DNA of 64,000 nucleotides from positions 15,777,076 through 15,841,075 of the forward strand of contig OX387604.1 of NCBI GenBank assembly GCA_947568835.1. Reading direction: 5' to 3'. Below the pieces are notes generated by a model. That model did no database searches. It saw only the letters and a program-made list of their open reading frames with translations, and was not told the origin of the DNA. The DNA comes from Protonemura montana (lineage: Eukaryota; Arthropoda; Insecta; Plecoptera; Nemouridae). The stretch's first letter is position 1; every line of letters begins with the position of its first letter. Shown piece by piece: positions 1 through 11,709 of this stretch. The position numbers and the translations under genes were made by a program.

Positions 1-1539
1 GCCGTCGTTTTTACGTTGTTTTACATTCCAACTTTGGTTTGTTGATTGTTTTTTAACAATAGTTTTCGTTACATCATGCTGGGAAATGGTATCGGCGTTT
101 ATTTTCCACTTTCCAGCCTTGGTGTCCATTTTCTTATGTTACGCAAATTTTACACTTAGCACCGGAAGCTTAAATCTTGCTGGATCACGTTAACGTTAGT
201 TTGGAATGTATCAAAACGTCTATACACCATATCAGTTAAGCACACGGCATCCTGGAATTGATGTCACCGATTGCTTATTGAAGATTTATTATTTTCACTA
301 AAACAATACAAAATTATATTATTAAAATATAAAATTTCCATAAAATATGGCAGACCTTAAAAAAATTAATCAGCCTGCTCACACAGCTGCGAACATTTCT
401 AAATTTGGAATACACCTTCGTAATTGTAAAGCACGTACTAAGAACGAACACGTGACGAATGCGTCGTTAAACAATACATAAAACATGGCGTGCGGTGTTT
501 TTAAGGATTGTTCGGCGTTGCATCGGTTGTATCTTATAGCTATAAGATTGTAGTTGTACCCATCTGTCCTTTGCCGCGCTGAGGCACCGTCTCTCGCGTC
601 TGCATTGATGCCCAACAGCTCGTCCCAATAATATGCTAATTCGTCGAGCCATCGCTGAGACCATGGTGAAACAACCCAACAACGCTTTTATGACCGCTCT
701 GCCGAAATAGTTTAATAGGGGACTCGTGATACGATGGTTCCTCCATTCATTGCTTTCTTCTCTATAGTCGGGCCGAGAAAATAACGTCGCACCTGTGTAC
801 GGTACCAATATTGAAAGTAGGTATGTGTATCTACAGTGAATTTGATTACATATTTTTACATTACTAATAAAAAACGCGTATATAAAATTTAAAAATTCTG
901 TGAATTTGTAAGTAGATTTAGAAAGGAACCTAAATGAATTAGACGCTGAAAAAATAAATAAAAACTATCGATGTTATTTTTTTATTATTTTTTTTTTATT
1001 AGCAATGGTTTTTGAAAGGGAAAACTTGTTGTTTTACTTAAAGAAAAAAAAAAACAGTTTAATTTTAACTTTCAATATTAATGCTAAGATTAGATAAAGA
1101 GACATCCTTCTAAGAACCATGAAAATCATGCGGTGTAGGTATTTTAAAATTGTTTGCAATAATATTTGCAGACAATTTATTTCGGAACGATTAGGAGACA
1201 AAATTTGACTTCATCAGTCATGTGCGATGAACATTTTTCAGCTCGTGATATATCCACAAACGCAATATTAAATTGTGATTAATTTAAAAGTTGAAATAAC
1301 CTTAAAATCCGACCGCCAATATCCTATTCTAATGGTGTTTATTCTACAAATTGGTGGTAAATTCGAAGAAAAATCATCGTTCACTGAAACGTCATTCAAT
1401 AGTAGTCTCTTCAAGGCTAGACAGCGATCTTTATCATTTGGAAGTGAGCGGATATTTGGATAGCACTTGACTGTATACATTACTCAGGCAAAATTTAACG
1501 AGCTCTTCGTTGGTTTAGAGTGGTGACAGGTTAAAAGTG
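1..1539. other. Non-coding, possible transposon debris at 379-808
   Basis: Overlapping minus-strand frames (379-690 and 467-808) are rich in Arg/Trp. TGCGTCGTTAAACA at about 462 matches the 5S-SINE family tail. The remainder is AT-rich without a recognisable gene. Confidence 0.4.
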
Positions 1540-2173
1540 CTCTAAAACCAAAACTACAGCACGTACTTCAGCACCAAAACCATAGCACGTAGTTCAGCAC
1601 CAAAACAACAGCACGTCGTTCAGAACCAAAACAACAGCACGTCGTTCAGAACCAAAACAACAGCACGTAGTTCAGCACCAAAACAACAGCACGTAGTTTA
1701 GCACTAAAACCACAGCACGTCGTTCAGAACCAAAACAACAGCACGTCGTTCAGAACCAAAACCATAGCACGTAGTTCAGCACCAAAACAACAGCACGTCG
1801 TTCAGAACCAAAACAACAGCACGTCGTTCAGAACCAAAACAACAGCACGTAGTTCATCACCAAAACAACAGCACGTAGTTCAGCACCAAAACAACAGCAC
1901 GTAGTTCAGCACCAATACTACAGCACGTAGTTTAGCTCCAATACTACAGCACGTAGTTTAGCACCAAAACAACAGCACGTAGTTCAGCACCAAAACAACA
2001 GCACGTAGTTCAGCACCAATACTACAGCACGTAGTTTAGCTCCAATACTACAGCACGTAGCTTAGTACCAAACATATACCACGACCACCAAACCTAGAAA
2101 ACGTAGTTGAGCGCCAAACCCATAGCTAGCACCAATTATATAGCACGTAGTTGAGCACCAAACCTACAGCACG
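1540..2173 (+). repeat. 26-bp minisatellite, about 24 copies, with higher-order pattern
   Basis: The unit begins AGCACGTAGTTCAGCACC and ends AAAACAAC. Variant units (CGTCGTTCAGAACC versus CGTAGTTCAGCACC, and AATACTAC versus AAAACAAC endings) recur in blocks, showing amplification of multi-unit segments. Units decay towards the right end. Confidence 0.93.
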
Positions 2174-5100
2174 CCATCAAGAGAGTTTTCACCGCACAGA
2201 CTGTATTATATCGTAGCGTGGTGTGTACTCTCTTATGTGATCTTGCGCAGCTGTTGATGAGCCAAGGAAGGCGCGTGCTATAATACACCCGAAGGCTCGT
2301 GACTGCCCCAGGCGCTCCGTGAGGCCCATTCATGCCCTCCCCCCCCCCCCTCCCGCCACCCATCACTAAGAGCAATCTCCAGTGGAGCGCCACCCCCGCC
2401 CCCGCCTGCAAGACGATCTGGGGGGCAACGATCGGTGAGCGATAGCGACGATTATTTTTAACAATGTCATTTAATTCGTGTAATTGAATTGATGTGGATG
2501 AAAAACTATTTTTATATGTCTAATATCATACTACTGGTGCTTTCAAAGCTGACTTTAAAAATCTATGCAAATCTTTTCTTAGAGACAGTGTGAAAATCAA
2601 ATTTAAAAAAGTTTGAAAATCATATTTTGTTAGATTTAGCACAAAAGCAGAAAAACTAATTTCCGTCAAAAATGACCGTCATTTGAATACGGGCAGTTGC
2701 TGACAGAGCATGGTCACGTGATTAGAAAGAAATTTGGCAAACCATGTTAGTGGTCTTTTGGTGAGGTACCTTTCCCAGCTTTTTCCTGGGAACTTTTTAG
2801 AATACCCAGAAAACCACAACCAGAAAAAGCTTATGACCTCCCTCATCCAAAACAGTTCCTGTACGCATTCCGAGCACAGGGTCCCTATTTCCTACTCTGT
2901 GACTGTTTTCCTGGAAGAAGAGATGGAATGAGATCGCCTATTATTTAAACGCTAACTATGGGGAAAATGATAGCTTTTCAATCTCATCTCGTCTCATCTT
3001 TTCTCATCTACCTGGAAAACGTAACAAAAAATTGTTAAAAAAAAAATCGCTTTTTTTCGTTGGTACCAACGGCCTGGTGACACATTCCACGCGGTTTTGA
3101 AGAAGTCTGTCGAACCCGTCAATCCTCCGAGTTAGTCATTGATAAGAAACCACGATATCAGTTAGCGGCATCTCTTTGACAGTAATGTTCCTTCAAGTGA
3201 AATTACCCGCTGACACATTGGCTGTAACATCAGCGGTGTTTCAAAACTGTTACCACTAAAAGCCGCTTTAACCTGCCATGTAAAGTAATATCGTCAGGAA
3301 TTGCAAGTAAAAACACTTTTATGTTATTATCACGGTTATCACTTTAAGTTAAATAATGGCACAAAATGAATAAAATGGAAAAAAATAGCCGCCTTAGTAA
3401 AACTGTATTTTCAGTTTTATTACACGTTTAGCTGTTCTTTGTATGGAAAGTAAAATATTTCTGTGGAACAATTTACTGCTCGAGTTCACGTTATTACCTA
3501 ACCGAGTCAAAGTATTAACGGCGAATTTTTGTTATTGCTATTGTTTAACGACGTAACTGTTGCAACTTTACTGTGTTACGGAAATATCTACCTGCTATGT
3601 TTAGAAGGAAAACACATTTATTTTTCTGCACGGTACCCTTGCAGGTATGTATATAGGACTGAACTAAAAATGTGTGTTGAAAAAGAAAATAGGTGTATAT
3701 GTTCTTCAGTCAATCTGGCTAGTTAATCAAATCAATTTCTGTGTAATTTAATGAAGGAGATTTAGGAAAAAAAATGTTTTGGAAGTTAAAATTAAATGGC
3801 AATTGATTAAAACCTTGTTGGTTACCACCGGGCCGGGTCCAGAAAGGAAGGGCTTTACGGAATTACGGAAAAATTTTGATGTTGTCAGTGGGAATCATTA
3901 CCCCTGCTTGGACTTGATTCCTGCACATGATTGACTGGAGTGTATTGCCAAATGCTTTAAACGTGGGTCCGAGCCTAGGTTCTAGATATCAAATTCATCT
4001 CAAATTTTCCGATATCCTAACGCTGTTCCGTCTTTAACAACAATCGTTCCCAATTTTTTATACTACGTAAATGCATTAAAAAATCGTTGTTTTTTACCAT
4101 TTCCCACTGCGTTTTTGCCATAATTCTAGCATATTTATTTGACATGCTGTTCTGGTTATAACTATTTATTCTTAATCGTGATGAGTCAAAGGGACATGAA
4201 AAGCATAGCGTGTGGGTAGATACTGTACTGACTTTCTAGAAGAATACTTTCTTGCTCCAACTCCTTTCTTATAATATAATCGTAAGCATTACCTAAACAC
4301 GAATCTACAAGTGATGCGGATGTGGCTGAAAAATCACACGATTAATATTCAATAGTCATCTACTTTTGGGAGGCTAACTGAGAGCACAGACTTAAAACTT
4401 ATTCAAAGTCAGCCAGTCAACCCTCCAGCACAAAGGGCGGAAAAGTTCAAACATAAAAAAATCAAATAATATTTCTGTTCGGTATGTGGTCATATTGTGC
4501 AACAATATCTTGACGAGGTCATTTGTCGATCGTAGAAGTAATTTACCAAATGGCACCAGGTGCCTTCGGGAGTTGTTGGGTTGTGCAATTTCTTATTCGG
4601 ATGACCGCTTTGGTCACTTCGTCTGACCCGTGACGGTGGCGTACCCAGTCCGGGGCTCTTGTCATCGTCCGATGGTGGCCAGGGTGAACACACCCAATCG
4701 ATTTTAAAATGTCAACATATTTGCATTCATAAGTGGCTTCTATATCTAATAAGTGAATTTAAGTAAAGCCTAAAATGAGTTTTTTTCGGATATTTTACTG
4801 ATTTTACCGATTTTACTTTACTCTTCGTAACTCTTTTGAGAATCAAGGTCATGAAAGTTAAGATTTGCCACTGCCAAAAAGAAAATCTGTAGGGTCACAT
4901 TATAGGCCGTACAAATTTAGACTTAGGCCAGGCTGAACCATTGTGGACAATGGGACCATCGTTGACTATTGAACTATTGTAGCGTTGAGTGTGCAAGTTA
5001 CAAGACGACTACAAGTGGTAACGGAAGACGAATACAGCCGTCTTTTTAAACAAACCTCTACAATTAAATAATTACGACTCAAAATATCGTTACGTGTATA

Positions 5101-5177
5101 TCAATCGTTGAGGTAAAAATTGATAGAGATCATTTGAGCATAAATAGTCTTAAAAGTGAAATATCGAAATGAAATTT
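2174..5177. other. No gene seen
   Basis: Contains a C run at 2339-2350 in a GC-rich patch. At about 3541 TGTTTAACGACG resembles the reversed SINE tail. Otherwise AT-rich, with only short chance frames. Confidence 0.5.
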
Positions 5178-5524
5178 CATACGACGGTGACTCCACTTAA
5201 CGGCGTCTTCCGGTACTCTGCATTTGTGTGGGTAAAGTGGTCATTTGGCGGCCATCTTTCACACAGAAACTTTAACATTAACGTTCTGTCTCTACCTAAC
5301 CTGCAAACTCAACGGTTGTAGACTGTCGAACTATTGTAGATCATTACAACATACGACGGTGACTCCACTTAACGGCGTCTTCCGGTACTCTGCATTTGTG
5401 TCGGTAAAGTGGTCATTTGGTGGCCATCTTTCACACAGAAACTTTAACATTAACGTTCTGTCTCTACCTATAACCTGCAAACTCAACGGTTTTAGACTGT
5501 CGAACTATTGTAGATCATTACAAC
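5178..5524 (+). repeat. Recent tandem duplication of a 172-bp segment
   Basis: 5178-5349 and 5350-5524 are nearly identical. I count three or four substitutions and one two-base insertion (CTACCTAACC versus CTACCTATAACC). No gene is seen in either copy; the open frame spanning them results from the duplication. Confidence 0.92.
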
Positions 5525-5799
5525 ATAAATATACCAGGACCATTCGCATTATCGCCATCTACTGTCTGGTGAAGAAAATCACGAGATAGCAAAACCAGAT
5601 AGGACTAGACTCCCAAGACATTCAACCAAACAATTGTTTAATGCGCATGGTCATCTCGGGCCAGATTCGGAACCCTGTGGGACCCCCCATATGCGCCACT
5701 GGATACAAGCAGGCTAACTAATTGTCAGATTAGTTGGCCGCATTGCCCCTCCACCCACGAGCCTATCAATCATGGATCTAACAAAAAAGATCGAGACGA

Positions 5800-5900
5800 T
5801 TATGATCGATGAGATTGTAAGCACGCGACGGGCAGGGCGCGTGTTCGAGCCCGGGTGAGGGTCGATGCGGTCACAGGTGCCTGGTGGTTTCCGAGTGCCA
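5800..5900 (+). repeat. Degenerate tRNA-like SINE fragment
   Basis: GTGTTCGAGCCCGGG at about 5841 is a good box B, preceded by a GC-rich arm (CACGCGACGGGCAGGGCGC). No clear box A lies upstream, so this looks like the 3' half of a tRNA-related repeat followed by its body (GCCTGGTGGTTTCCGAGTGC). Confidence 0.35.
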
Positions 5901-7929
5901 GAAGATCAGGCATTATCGTAATCACGAATCAGTTACTTGGCAGTTATGATGTGAATTGGTAATACTTTTCCGCGCCTGTGTTGGGAATTACGTGTGTCGT
6001 CACTGCAGAAGAAAACTAAACTGGAATAGCTGCGACATAGTATTTTAATGGTCAATTTTAAAAAAGACAACTGCTATTTTTTTTAATTTGTCAATGTTTA
6101 TTGCACAGAATGTATTTTTCTTCCTTTGGTATTAATGTATCTTAGAAGATCATTATTTGGTCGAAGCCTTTATTTTTGATACAATTTTGATCCCTGAAAT
6201 ATAATATTTATCAATGTGATAGTTTATCGACCACAGAGAATGGCTACTGCATCTAAACTTAGATGCAGTCTAAACTTAGACTAGTTTTCAAAATATCTGC
6301 ATCAGCGAAAATGAGAAAGAAAACAACACTAACACAATCAGGCCATAAACTAGCTGTACTGTTTTAATTAACTCAAATGGTAAACTAACGTCACGTGATC
6401 GTACAAGCATACAGGCTTTTCTGTCAGTGATTTAGCTTCAAAATCAATTAAGAGGTGACAGGTTAGGCGAAACATGGAGGTCACGTGCCAAGACGCGTGG
6501 ACTTTCCTGGCATGTGTCACTTGGATATTAGAAATTATCTTGGCGCAAATAACCAAATCGCTTGTTATAGTAAAAAGTTAGTCAAATGTGTTTAACGAAA
6601 ACAATATATGAATTCAAGACATTGTCTTTATTGAATATTATAGATTTTTCTAATGCATTAAGAATAGTAATAGTTAGCCAATACATATCAATCTTCTCAA
6701 ATCTTCTCTGCGGTCTGCATTGCAAGAGTTATGATTGGAAGTAGGTACATCTGATTATTCGAATCGATAATAATTATTCATTTTTTTATAGGATAAAATG
6801 TGAAGTTCTTTCGTTAGCCGATGAAGTAGCAACTAGTAAATAAATTAGCCGGAATCATCGAAAGGCATAATTAATCTTACTCTAACCGCTGTAAATCTCG
6901 ATTTCCCTGTAAAAAAGTGACTTGAAAAAAATCATGTCGAAGATATTTTTATTTCTTATATTTTTTTGTGTTGTGGGTAATGCAGTACTTAAAAAAAATC
7001 TTCGTCGTATAAACACATTGTTCAGCAATATCTTGCCAATATAGACTAACACAAACTGTTGTCACTTGAATTCTAAAATCATTGAATTAATATTTTTCAA
7101 ACTGGTATAGGTGGTTAAGCTATGATTTATTCACAGTCCCCGTCGTCTCCCCGAAAGAAATCGCAACTTGCAAAAAAAAACAATCGCTTATCGTTTAGGC
7201 ATACAGAAGTACCAAGATCGTACCCATTATGTACCTAGAAGTATGCATATATCATCTGTATACGAGAAAAACATTCAGGCTTAGATAGTGACAGTAAATT
7301 ACATTATAGGCTTCAGGGGTTATTTCTGGCCGCAGCAGCAGTCTCAGCATCAGTTCTCAACGTGAACAGCGGGATGGTTAAGTTTAAGAAAAGTAAGCAG
7401 CATTCGTAAGTGTGCTGCTCAATCCTTGCTGCTTGCAAGGATGGCTGGCTGTGGCTAAACGCTTTGAAGAGCATTGAGAAAAAAAGACATATCTCCAAGA
7501 TCCGTAGATCTCGTGCCGTCCAGCTTATTGTGCTGGCTGCTTATTAAATATAAGAGCTAGTAGATGATAGATTGAATAGTAGACACTAGGTAGGATACAT
7601 GCCATCTCGGTTTTATGTATCCTATCAGGACTGGTGGCATTATTTAGCAATTTAATTTAATTACTAAGATCATTCAATTGCTTGCTTCAAACGAAATTGT
7701 CTTAACATATTGTTTAATGAATGAGATAGTTTCGAGCGGGAGTTCATACACATAATGTTAGTTTGCACCTGAAACCATAATAAAATAATAAAAATCCACT
7801 GACGAGCAGACAGCAAACCTTGGCACTGTTCCGCTTGTCTTACGTATCGCCAGCGATGGCGAATATGACTTTTAACTCCTATTCAAATGTCGTATCAATG
7901 AAAACTATGAATGGAGTGCACAGAACCCC
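5901..7929. other. No gene seen; KLF upstream region
   Basis: AT-rich DNA between the tRNA-like fragment and the KLF promoter. Apart from the twin palindromes at 6247 nothing stands out. Confidence 0.5.
6247..6282. repeat. Two adjoining near-perfect palindromes with the same core
   Basis: 6247-6268 folds as CTGCATCTAA/TTAGATGCAG around AC. 6267-6282 folds as AGTCTAA/TTAGACT around the same AC. Both share the core TCTAAACTTAGA. Confidence 0.7.
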
Positions 7930-8000
7930 GCGATAGAGTCGCCACCTGTTGGCCTCGATCGAAAACTAGTATAAATCGTTACGCCTATTGGTAGATGGTG
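7930..8000 (+). promoter_or_regulatory. Probable KLF core promoter (TATA box and CCACCTG element)
   Basis: TATAAAT at 7970-7976 stands about 410 bases before the candidate start codon, which would put transcription start near 8000. Directly upstream, 7939-7952 matches the reverse CTCF consensus at 12 of 14 positions by eye (core CGCCACCT). ATTGG, an inverted CCAAT, lies just downstream of the TATA box near 7987. Initiation at this point is inferred. Confidence 0.45.
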
Positions 8001-8381
8001 ACGCAACCAGGTGTTCAAAACGGGCGGGATCTGGTGTGTTTGAGAAGGAGGGAACCGTCAAGTGAGAGGAGAGCACGAAGAAGAGGGGACACATAGTGTT
8101 CTCAACACAATCCAGGTAACAAAAAAAACACACACACATACATACAACACAACGTAGAAGAGAACTCCTCTCTCCGGCTCTCTTCGCTTTGAATACTCTG
8201 ATCGTATAGGACTTATCTTTGTGCACATTGGTTGTTGACCGGGATGCCATGACCATCGAGTGCGACGTACGAAGGTAGTTTGTGCGTTTATCGGGACTCG
8301 AACCTGTGAAAAAAAAACGGTTTTCGTGAAGGCATAAGAAAATTTTGCTCTCAATTTGGTACAGAATCTTGTGCTCAACTA
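8001..8381 (+). other. Probable 5' leader of the KLF mRNA with two upstream ORFs
   Basis: This stretch between the TATA box and the candidate ATG has purine-rich and CA-rich segments. Two overlapping tiny upstream ORFs are visible: ATG at 8244 (ATG-CCA-TGA) and ATG at 8249 (nine codons, stop at 8276). Upstream ORFs of this kind usually damp translation of the main frame. Open frames on the minus strand here look like by-products of composition. Confidence 0.4.
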
Positions 8382-8459
8382 ATGAAGTGTGTTACCCAGA
8401 TGCATGTCGATCAGAAGATTACCAAGAGCGGACGAAACGGCATGTCTGACTTCACAGAC
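8382..8459 (+). CDS. Candidate first coding exon of the KLF gene (26 codons)
   Basis: An ATG at 8382 opens 26 codons (begins MKCVTQMHVDQK, ends MSDFTD) and the exon stops exactly at a perfect GTAAGT donor at 8460. It ends in phase 0, and the big KLF exon at 24185 starts in phase 0, so joining them gives a 425-residue protein reading DFTD then MWQDIE. An in-frame TGA at 8307 shows that no longer N-terminus exists on this exon. The start context is weak (C at -3). The in-frame ATG at 8442 (G at -3) could be used instead. A TATA box lies about 0.4 kb upstream on the same strand. Short first coding exons are usual in this family. The link to exon 2 rests on phase, strand and absence of competitors, not on transcript data. 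Confidence 0.6.
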
Positions 8460-8881
8460 GTAAGTTACTAGTTACGTTTCATTGTTTTCTCATTCTTTTG
8501 CTCACAAGCTTGATTTATCTGTCTCTCTTATCCTCGTGGTTTGAATGATAGAATTCGTGTGCATGTAGTTTGTGATTCGCACGTGGTATACTTACACGCA
8601 CTCGCCCAGACTGTCAAAAAGCCGGCGCTTGGAGCAGGTTAAGCAAAACCCTTACTAGTAACGAATCACGGTAGCCAATGACCAACTTTAATTCAGTGAC
8701 AATTGGTAGACAAGGCGTTAGTCGGGTAACCGGGATTTCAACTGGACACTATAAACGTCTGTGCCTTCAGGCTAACAATTATCCATCTAAAAAAATGTTG
8801 ATAGATTGCGTTTTGATATCAATATTTCGATCGCGGTAGTTTGAATGCACAATGCGCATGAATTATCAGTTGTAATTATGC

Positions 8882-9121
8882 TCAATTACGTTGGCTAATA
8901 ATACATCTATCTGAAATCGACAGCGGATTTTCACTTTGTTTATTGCTCGTCTCGGCGACAAGGTTCGGTCTTAGGGTACCCTCTATAGCCGAGCGCGCGG
9001 TCACAGAACAGCCCGGCTCTTCTTGGTCACAGCTTCTCGGCAGATGAAGCATCAACTCGCGGGGAGTCACTGCCAAGCCACCGGTAAAAGATTCGCGACG
9101 CACAATCGTATCCTCTCTCAT
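8882..9121 (-). CDS. Candidate small ORF antisense to the start of the KLF intron (79 aa)
   Basis: From ATG at 9121 to TGA at 8882 on the minus strand there is a 79-codon frame with balanced codon use and many G-first codons (begins MREDTIVRRESFTGG). It lies in a locally GC-rich stretch in otherwise AT-rich DNA. The frame stays open upstream to 9166 without another ATG. No domain, signal peptide or membrane segment is recognised. A strong minus-strand splice donor, GTAAGTAT at 8595-8588, lies further downstream on that strand. The GC-rich stretch could simply be KLF regulatory DNA, and the ORF a by-product. Confidence 0.22.
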   Translation of the reverse strand: MREDTIVRRESFTGGLAVTPRELMLHLPRSCDQEEPGCSVTARSAIEGTLRPNLVAETSNKQSENPLSISDRCIISQRN

Positions 9122-9434
9122 TATAATTAATGGTCCGTAATGATGCTTAATATCGGTAACTATCAAGCAAAGATATTAGTGATCATGTCGAGTATTGAGT
9201 GTGCATTACTCAATGACATTATATTCTGAAGGCTGACTCGCCCACACGGGTTCTGATTGAGTATAGTCTATAACCGTTAATTTATCAGTTTCTAGCGTTA
9301 TTTTTACGCTGATAATTATTTTTATTGTTCAAAGCCTTCGAGGCAATGGTAGAAACCGATCAGTGAAGTTGCTGGCTCGCTCGCGAGACCTTAGTCCTTA
9401 TTCCTTACGATCGGAGCAGGCAGTTTGAGGCTGA

Positions 9435-9468
9435 GGTAGGTAGGTAGGTAGGTATAGGTAGGTAGATA
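9435..9468 (+). repeat. GGTA microsatellite
   Basis: Imperfect (GGTA)n run interrupted by GGTATA and GATA. A second (GGTA)n run of the same motif is at 56997. Confidence 0.9.
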
Positions 9469-11427
9469 GTATGTAATTAATCAACTGGAGGCTAAACGCT
9501 GCATTGCAAACCAGAACCAGCTTCGATCTGCTTCGAGCGGTCATTCCAGTCAATGCTGATTGACAAATTCGCTTGACCGTTCTGGAGCAATCATAGCATT
9601 CAAAACAAATTAAAACTGGTCCGTCATGAACTCAGTCGCCAATTTTAAACGATATTTCTCAACCAGATTTGTAAATCAATGCTTTGCGTACTTATATGTT
9701 CCAACATCTTTTGGTCACCAAGATTTGAAACTAGTCGTCGGCGTGATTGATGCCCTTTGGTTTTGGTTTTTGCAATGGATTTTGGTGCCCACAAAATGCA
9801 TCAATCTTCTAATTACTCTTAACTATGATGTTAGTTTGTGATTGCGGATTCCTGTGGCACAGTAAGATAAATGTTTTAAACTTCACGATGATCAATATAA
9901 TATTTTTAATATTGTTGTGTCTTTATGTATATAGGCATGACTTCGACTTTGAAATTAATGACAAATGTAAGTTCATAGAAATTAGCTTGAGCAAATCCCT
10001 TTATTCTGACAAAATTACTCAAGTTGTTATACCTTCAAATTAACAACAAAGTTACCAAAAACAATGTTGCATTACTTGTAAGGTGCAAAGATTAAATTGC
10101 AAGGCGTAATGTCACAGAACATCAGACAAATACCTGCTCGAGCACATATATACATTTTTTCATTAATTTAATTTTTTTACAGTACAAAATTTTGTGTGAC
10201 CACAAAGTAAAATACTTCACTGTAGGTCAAGTTTTTAACGAAGTGTTTATCTGTAAAGAGCATAGTCCTGTAATCAAGAATAGATAGAGATAATGTTAAT
10301 AAGCTATCCAATATAAAAGTGAATATAGGTTAGTCTTACAGTTGTGGGAGGTACAAATCAGGACGATGCATGAGTTCATTTTTAACAAACAAAAAAAAAA
10401 GAAAAATCTGTAGATTGATTCACTTGGGCATAATACTGTCTCATTGCATCAAGAAATTGAATACATTCATAGCAATAAAATATCAGGAGATTCGTAATCA
10501 GAATGCCAATTGAATTCAGTTGAGCTCGTGAATTCATACTTTCGCAAGTACGGAAATACAGTCTCCAGTTCTGAGGCAATCATTTCGTTCGATTTACCTC
10601 TACATCGTAGTTGTATCGTGATATAGAAACTAAGAAAGAAACGCAACCCCTAATATATTCCAATTTGTCACCAATTTTATGTTTTTATACTTCGAACAAC
10701 ACGTGTTCATACTCCATTTATCTCTCTAAGGTCCAGCTCTAACATTCATTCTGCACGGTTTGGCATATTTGAAACAGCGATTCTTGTAAGCCGAGTAAAT
10801 CAATACTGCAATGATATTGTATAATATTGTCCAGATTGATTTTTTAACATTATTAGAAATGTCACAATTAAATCAAACACAAATGACACTTCTGATGACA
10901 CTATAGTGTGAATATTCTTGTTTACCAGCAGTTCTGCTCAAAAGAGACGTTGGAGGGTTTGAAGTCAGTTCAATCACTTCACTCTCTTTGCATATCAAAC
11001 CTTGGCAGCTTGGACTAGTGGCGAATCAATTGATTGTTAGATTTGTACTATCTTTGGAAAAATAGTACGTTATTATTCGTCCGTCCGGAGGTCCTTACGT
11101 AAAATTTGACAGAAGAACACTAACATCAAGGTATAAAATTCGTCCTTTGACCTCCTGGCAGGCTAAATAAATGTAATCATCATTTGCACCCCATGAAAAT
11201 AATTCCCCACGTTTCTTATGCCTGCGGCACCTGAGGCATACGTGGAAAATGTTATCACAACCATTTAAAAACATTTTTAGACTATATAAGAAGTGTGAAT
11301 GATGCACAATATTAGATTTTATGGAAAAGGCTACACGATGTGGATGCCTCCTCCTTTTTGCATGGCTATTTCACATCAACTGTCAACTCCGAACCATTTA
11401 ACAACTCTGAAATAAATTTTTGCTTTT

Positions 11428-11501
11428 GGGCTATGCTATCGGGCTATTGGGCTATCGGGCTATCGGGCTATTTGGCAGTCGGGCTATTTGGCAGTCGGGC
11501 C
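11428..11501 (+). repeat. GGGCTATC / GGGCTATTTGGCAGTC short tandem repeat
   Basis: 8-bp units pass into two copies of a 16-bp unit. The array lies just downstream of the minus-strand candidate exon's donor. Confidence 0.85.
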
Positions 11502-11519
11502 ATGCCCCTTACGTCTTAC

Positions 11520-11709
11520 TCTTGATCAAGCAGCCTTTTCCTTATTTTTTTTTGTGATCGATCCGTAGAGCTATAACTAACAAGAACTTCAGTGAGGAGA
11601 GTTAGGTCTGCATGGCGAGGACGCCCGGCTGAATCTATTGGCATCCCCTCATTAACGCAGTCATCGAAGTCCGTCTGGGTGTTATCAGTTTGAAAGTATC
11701 GCGACCGAG
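11520..11709 (-). CDS. Candidate internal coding exon, antisense inside the KLF intron, unknown product
   Basis: On the minus strand a classic acceptor (CTTTTTTTCCACAG) precedes 11709 and a GTAAGA donor follows 11520. The 190 bases between are open in one frame (62 complete codons plus split codons at both ends, entering with two bases and leaving with two). The peptide has a coding-like composition: it is rich in Asp, Thr and Ser at first (TDNTQTDFDD, then NEGMPIDSAGRPRHADL) and basic near its end (SQKKIRKRLLDQ). I do not recognise a family. The open frame also runs upstream past the acceptor, which weakens the case slightly. Partner exons were not identified, so the parent gene is unknown. 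It could also be a relic of a mobile element. Confidence 0.4.

Noticed and set aside
1540-2173. CRISPR-like array
   Set aside because: Units are contiguous 26-bp tandem repeats without unique spacers, in an animal genome.
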